A stretch of DNA of 9,640 nt from Prevotella sp. (lineage in GTDB: Bacteria > Bacteroidota > Bacteroidia > Bacteroidales > Bacteroidaceae). The DNA lies in contig JAFPAS010000280.1 in the NCBI GenBank assembly GCA_017424205.1, positions 1 through 9,640 of the forward strand, read 5' to 3'. Both the position numbers and the translations under genes were made by a program. Each line of letters begins with the position of its first letter. Positions within the stretch are counted from its first letter, which is position 1. This document shows, one piece after another, positions 6,999 to 9,640 of this stretch. The notes below the pieces were generated by a model. That model searched no databases. It saw nothing but the letters and a program-made list of their open reading frames with translations, and was not told the DNA's origin.

Positions 6999-8627
6999 CT
7001 ACAAATCGCCGACAATATTTTGATCTTTCCAGTGTTGCGCTTTGCGGTATTCCTCTGCTGATGCGGCAGGCACGTGAATGGTGATGCCTTTACGGTTGAA
7101 GATGACAGACAGCGACTGCGGTTCTGGCGAGTAGTTATATACGTGTTTCAGGCTGTCGCAGTGGAAGAAAGCATACTCCCCAATAGTTTCTACGCTTGCA
7201 GGAATCGTAATCTCTTTCAGACTTCTGCATTTCCAGAATACACCACGGTTTATGGTCTTTAATGTTGAAGGCAGTTTCACGTATTTCAAACTAATGCATT
7301 CGCCGAAGGCATCAAGTTCCAAAGTTTCCACGCCTTCTGGTATATCTATGCTTTCAAGTTTCTTACATATAGCAAATGATGCATTTTTTATGACTTTAAG
7401 ACTCTTAGGCAGTTTTACACTTCGTATGCCTGTAGCATAGAAGCATTTCGGCATTGTCTCAGTTATGCCGTCAGGTATATTGACAGATGCTAATGAATAA
7501 TTTCTGTAGAAAGCATTGTCGCCGATTACTTTCAGAGATGCCGGCAGGTTGGCACTTGCATTATCGATGTAATTATAGAAAGCCGAATCTGCTATTGCTG
7601 TTGTCGTATATGTTTTCCCGTCAATTTCTATTTTTTCTTTTATATACAGATTTTTTTCTCCCGACCTTGTATCTTTTTTGAAATTAAAGGCTCTGCCGGT
7701 AACCATGCAGGTGGCACTGTCCTCTGACAGAATCTTATAGTGTATCCCATTTACCGTAGCGTCTTTCTCCATATACACCATCAGTCGCCTGTGGCTATCC
7801 GTACCTAAGAACATCAGCCAACCTGTTATGAGGATGCATAGCGCAGCAATGCTAACGGCTATTTTCCATGCCATGCTGCTTTTCTTATTCAGCGCATTCG
7901 TTACTTCTTCTACACTTCCGAAGCGTTTTGCCTTGTCTTCGTTCAGACATCGTTTCATGATGCTGCGATATTTAGACGGCAGCCGTCTGCCTCTACGCTT
8001 TTCTATATGCTGCAGCAGTCTGCCTAATGCGTAGATGTCAGTGCGTGTGTCAAGCTTTTTCGATGCTTTCTGCAGTTGCTCAGGTGCGGCATAGTTTTCA
8101 GACATACCGGCAGAAAAAGCATAGTCGTCGGTATCGCAGAAACCTAAGTCAATAATCTTTACGTTATTGTTTATACGCGTCAGCATTATGTTTGCTGGCT
8201 TCAGGTCGCAATATACAATGTTATGGCTGTGCAGACAGCCCAAAGCATCAAGTAGCTGTCTGAAGAAATTGTCAAGATTTATATTGTTACGGAAGTAGTC
8301 TGGGTCATTAGCCAGTTTCTCTTCTACAGTTTCCCCCGTAACGTATTCGGTTAGTATATATATGCCCTCGCTGTTTTCTCCAATCTCCTTGTAGTCCACG
8401 ATGTTAGGATGAGAGATGCGCTGTCCTATGGCAAACTCCTTTTTGAATATCAGTATGTATCGCGGATTGTCTTTGTGTTCAGGCCGTAGTTGTTTCATGA
8501 AGAACTGCTTGCCCTCTCTTACCACCAGGTAGGATAGAGATGTGATGCCGTTTGCCTGCAGCGGTTCTATCCTTTCAAATAGTTCTTCCTCGCTTTCGGG
8601 AGTTATGAAATCTGATGTTTCTATCAT
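6999..8627 (-). CDS. Membrane Ser/Thr kinase with BspA-like LRR domain
   Basis: A 542-residue eukaryote-type protein kinase joined to a leucine-rich-repeat domain. Kinase residues: Lys45 in FFMKQL (ATP), Glu64 in the alpha-C helix, YCDLKPAN with catalytic Asp141 and Asn146, DLG with metal-binding Asp160, APE at 181-183, and Arg236. The glycine loop around 24-36 is degenerate, and HRD reads YCD, so it is a non-RD kinase that probably does not need activation-loop phosphorylation. One hydrophobic segment (253-274) would put residues 275-542 outside the cytoplasm. Residues 361-500 hold six BspA/LRR_5-type repeats with a 22-23 residue period, the even repeats reading SL..V.IP-like, and the tail HVPAASAEEYRKAQHWKD is typical of BspA proteins. 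Likely a receptor kinase: ligand and substrates are unknown. It is the last gene of a minus-strand operon. Confidence 0.88.
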   Translation of the reverse strand: MIETSDFITPESEEELFERIEPLQANGITSLSYLVVREGKQFFMKQLRPEHKDNPRYILIFKKEFAIGQRISHPNIVDYKEIGENSEGIYILTEYVTGETVEEKLANDPDYFRNNINLDNFFRQLLDALGCLHSHNIVYCDLKPANIMLTRINNNVKIIDLGFCDTDDYAFSAGMSENYAAPEQLQKASKKLDTRTDIYALGRLLQHIEKRRGRRLPSKYRSIMKRCLNEDKAKRFGSVEEVTNALNKKSSMAWKIAVSIAALCILITGWLMFLGTDSHRRLMVYMEKDATVNGIHYKILSEDSATCMVTGRAFNFKKDTRSGEKNLYIKEKIEIDGKTYTTTAIADSAFYNYIDNASANLPASLKVIGDNAFYRNYSLASVNIPDGITETMPKCFYATGIRSVKLPKSLKVIKNASFAICKKLESIDIPEGVETLELDAFGECISLKYVKLPSTLKTINRGVFWKCRSLKEITIPASVETIGEYAFFHCDSLKHVYNYSPEPQSLSVIFNRKGITIHVPAASAEEYRKAQHWKDQNIVGDL

Positions 8628-8632
8628 ATTTG

Positions 8633-8689
8633 TTATTTAGGTTGTCGCTTTATACCATCATTTGAATATTTTCCCCGCTGTTCATCCAT
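8633..8689 (-). CDS. Possible 18-residue ORF before kinase
   Basis: Reads MDEQRGKYSNDGIKRQPK. Its ATG overlaps the stop of the preceding 16-residue ORF by 8 bases (ATGGATGA), and its TAA is 5 bases before the kinase ATG. It is very polar and basic with no recognisable motif. The close packing suggests a coupled leader or linker ORF that carries ribosomes to the kinase start, but ORFs this short also arise by chance. No function is proposed. Confidence 0.3.
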   Translation of the reverse strand: MDEQRGKYSNDGIKRQPK

Positions 8690-8732
8690 TTTCTTCTTCT
8701 ATAGCATAATACCGACGTGCCAGCTTTTGCAT
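8682..8732 (-). CDS. Possible 16-residue ORF after HTH gene
   Basis: Reads MQKLARRYYAIEEENG. Its ATG uses the A of the TGA stop of the HTH gene (TGATG), the classic arrangement for translational coupling, and its own stop overlaps the next tiny ORF. It could also be the remains of a longer small gene, with the next ORF as its +1-shifted continuation. I do not recognise the peptide. Confidence 0.33.
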   Translation of the reverse strand: MQKLARRYYAIEEENG

Positions 8733-9301
8733 CAGTCGTCTGACCTGACTATGCTATATGTCACTCCGCCAGTACGTCCGCATATATAGTTTGTTGGTGT
8801 GCCGCCTTCATGTACGAGACAATTCAACATCAGCGGTTCGCCATTTATTATGTATGATACATGAAAAGTGTCGCCCGCACTTAGTTTGCTGTTAACAGAT
8901 TCTATGACTGTGAACATATCCATACCTTCGTATCTTATCGTGATGGTTCTGTCTGGCGCCCATAACAGTCTTATCACATCGCCTAACGCTAAAGCAGATG
9001 TTTTCAGACACTCGTTATTGATAAAATCACTGCCGCTGCTGCTTTCTGCTGCATTGGCAAAAGCATTCAGGTCCTTATATCCTGCAGCTCTTGCTAATGT
9101 GTCAAGAGTGAACATTTGCGGTTTGTGGTTCTTCTCTTTTCCCAGATATCCCCACATGCGTTTCAGTGTTGTTGCGCTGATATGGGTGTTTGTCAGAGCA
9201 TATATACGGGCAGACAGAAAGTCGAAGTCACGAGGTGTCTTCATCTCTCGGCCTATCGTTTTCTCTACTCTTGCCTTTAACAGATTCAGGGTCTCTTCCA
9301 T
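8732..9301 (-). CDS. Putative HTH DNA-binding protein, start revised
   Basis: A 189-residue cytoplasmic protein with no signal peptide or membrane segment. Residues about 23-82 (FLSARIYALTNTHISATTLKRMWGY... then LDTLARAAGYKDLNAF) look like an HTH module seen in many uncharacterised Bacteroidetes proteins, with ISATTLKRMWG as a candidate recognition helix; residues about 103-186 look like a small beta-rich domain. A 20-residue longer ORF begins at 9361, but a TACCTTTG promoter (9341-9334) lies inside that extension, so its mRNA would start after the upstream ATG; the Met at 9301 is therefore chosen. The gene precedes the receptor kinase in the same direction with overlapping small ORFs between, so it may regulate or serve the same signalling pathway. 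The exact family is not identified. Confidence 0.72.
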   Translation of the reverse strand: MEETLNLLKARVEKTIGREMKTPRDFDFLSARIYALTNTHISATTLKRMWGYLGKEKNHKPQMFTLDTLARAAGYKDLNAFANAAESSSGSDFINNECLKTSALALGDVIRLLWAPDRTITIRYEGMDMFTVIESVNSKLSAGDTFHVSYIINGEPLMLNCLVHEGGTPTNYICGRTGGVTYSIVRSDD

Positions 9302-9333
9302 ATTGTATGTTATGGTTACTATCTCTTTGACTG

Positions 9334-9341
9334 CAAAGGTA
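9334..9341 (-). promoter_or_regulatory. TACCTTTG -7 promoter element, minus strand
   Basis: TACCTTTG followed by CA matches the Bacteroidetes -7 consensus TAnnTTTG. Transcription would begin near 9327, leaving about 25 bases of leader before the ATG at 9301. The -33 region has no clear TTTG. It drives the HTH/kinase operon and decides the HTH start. Confidence 0.7.
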
Positions 9342-9386
9342 CACAAAATTTCTGTTTTCACCTAATATTTTATAAATCAATCAAAC

Positions 9387-9405
9387 TTGGACCAAAATGG
9401 ACCAA
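9387..9405. promoter_or_regulatory. Paired TGGACCA sites, candidate operator
   Basis: TTGGACCAA (9387-9395, a palindrome around its central A) and a second TGGACCA (9398-9404) are spaced exactly 10 bp, so they lie on the same face of the helix. They sit between the two divergent promoters, which is where a regulator controlling both would bind. A regulator such as the adjacent HTH protein is only a guess. Confidence 0.4.
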
Positions 9406-9426
9406 CGCTGTTTCGTGTTAATGTGG

Positions 9427-9434
9427 TATATTTG
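9427..9434 (+). promoter_or_regulatory. TATATTTG -7 promoter element, plus strand
   Basis: TATATTTG fits the TAnnTTTG consensus and is followed 20 bases later by an ATG after an A/T-rich leader (AAATATAATAATAAC). The -33 box is weak (TTTC at 9411). It is divergent from the HTH promoter and points into the interrupted ORF. Confidence 0.6.
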
Positions 9435-9454
9435 CAAAGAAATATAATAATAAC

Positions 9455-9508
9455 ATGTTTTTTGTCAATAAAGGCAAACTATATGCCTTAATGATACGTT
9501 ATCACTAG
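9455..9508 (+). pseudogene. 5' fragment of gene cut by insertion sequence
   Basis: A 17-codon ORF, MFFVNKGKLYALMIRYH, with a good promoter and leader but a stop exactly where the insertion sequence seems to begin. The simplest reading is that this is the start of a longer gene interrupted by the IS, with the rest beyond the window. It could instead be a genuine short peptide; the fragment is too short to identify. Confidence 0.42.
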
Positions 9509-9640
9509 TGTCCACTAAAAATGGACGAGTTTAAAAATTAAATAAATTAGGTTCACCAGAACCGCTTCGGTCTTTGTCTTTTTTGAATATAGTTTTGTCG
9601 AAGAGATCTCTCAGATGCGTTGTGTCAGTGAGTGACATGC
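9509..9640 (-). mobile_element. End of an IS4-type insertion sequence
   Basis: Contains the C-terminal codons of a transposase gene followed by 22 bp ending at about TGTCCACTAAAAATGGAC. The left boundary is placed just after the CACTAGTG palindrome (9503-9510) and is uncertain by several bases because the other end and the target duplication are outside the window. Confidence 0.55.
9531..9640 (-). CDS. IS4-family transposase, C-terminal fragment
   Basis: Only the last 36 codons are in the window; the gene runs off the right edge and its start is not seen. The visible end contains SLTDTTHLRDLFDK, then a lysine-rich stretch and GSGEPNLFNF before the TAA at 9531. This resembles the C-terminal tails of IS4-type (DUF4372-containing) transposases common in Bacteroides and Prevotella, as I recall them. 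No catalytic residues are in the window, so the family call rests on this tail alone. Confidence 0.6.
   Translation of the reverse strand, partial: MSLTDTTHLRDLFDKTIFKKDKDRSGSGEPNLFNF

Noticed and set aside
6999..8627. Kinase domain as a dead pseudokinase
   Set aside because: The ATP lysine, catalytic Asp141, Asn146 and metal-binding Asp160 are all present; only the HRD arginine and glycine loop deviate.
8868..9365. 165-codon plus-strand ORF opposite the HTH gene
   Set aside because: It would cover the minus-strand promoter and lacks a promoter or recognisable domain of its own; the minus strand has the coherent protein.

Overview
The window looks like chromosomal DNA of a Bacteroidetes bacterium, most likely Prevotella or a close relative. 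The reasons are: start codons without clear Shine-Dalgarno sites and with A-rich leaders; two TAnnTTTG-type promoter elements; an ArgF' of the Bacteroides succinylornithine type; a secreted pectate lyase with a Prevotella-like C-terminal tail; BspA-type leucine-rich repeats; and the end of an IS4-like transposase. These assignments come from reading the sequence and from family knowledge; no database search was run.

Plus strand, 39-6734: an arginine/proline biosynthesis cluster in the order argD, pectate lyase, proC, proB, proA, argF'. ArgD and ArgF' belong to the (N-succinylated) ornithine/arginine branch. ProB, ProA and ProC make up the whole glutamate-to-proline pathway. A secreted family 1 pectate lyase sits between argD and proC, and its stop codon overlaps the proC start (TAATG). 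Bases 1-38 hold only an A-rich leader and possibly the last codons of an upstream gene that cannot be identified. A long hairpin at 6756-6804 ends the cluster and lies between two converging transcription units.

Intergenic repeats: 5543-5688 and 6830-6997 each hold the same two-part tandem repeat element, an 8-bp array, a short spacer, then a 7-bp array. The copies are in opposite orientation and so flank argF'. Each copy starts just after the stop codon of a gene (proA on the plus strand, the kinase gene on the minus strand) and has the same orientation relative to that gene.

Minus strand, 9301 down to 6999: a probable operon of a small putative HTH protein, two possible tiny overlapping ORFs, and a membrane Ser/Thr kinase with a cytoplasmic kinase domain, one membrane segment and an extracytoplasmic BspA-like LRR domain. 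A TACCTTTG promoter inside the longest HTH ORF shows that translation most likely starts at 9301 and not at 9361.

Right edge, 9302-9640: a divergent promoter region with two TGGACCA sites 10 bp apart, a plus-strand TATATTTG promoter leading to a 17-codon ORF that appears cut off, and the 3' end of an IS4-type transposase gene on the minus strand. An insertion sequence has probably interrupted the beginning of a gene here.
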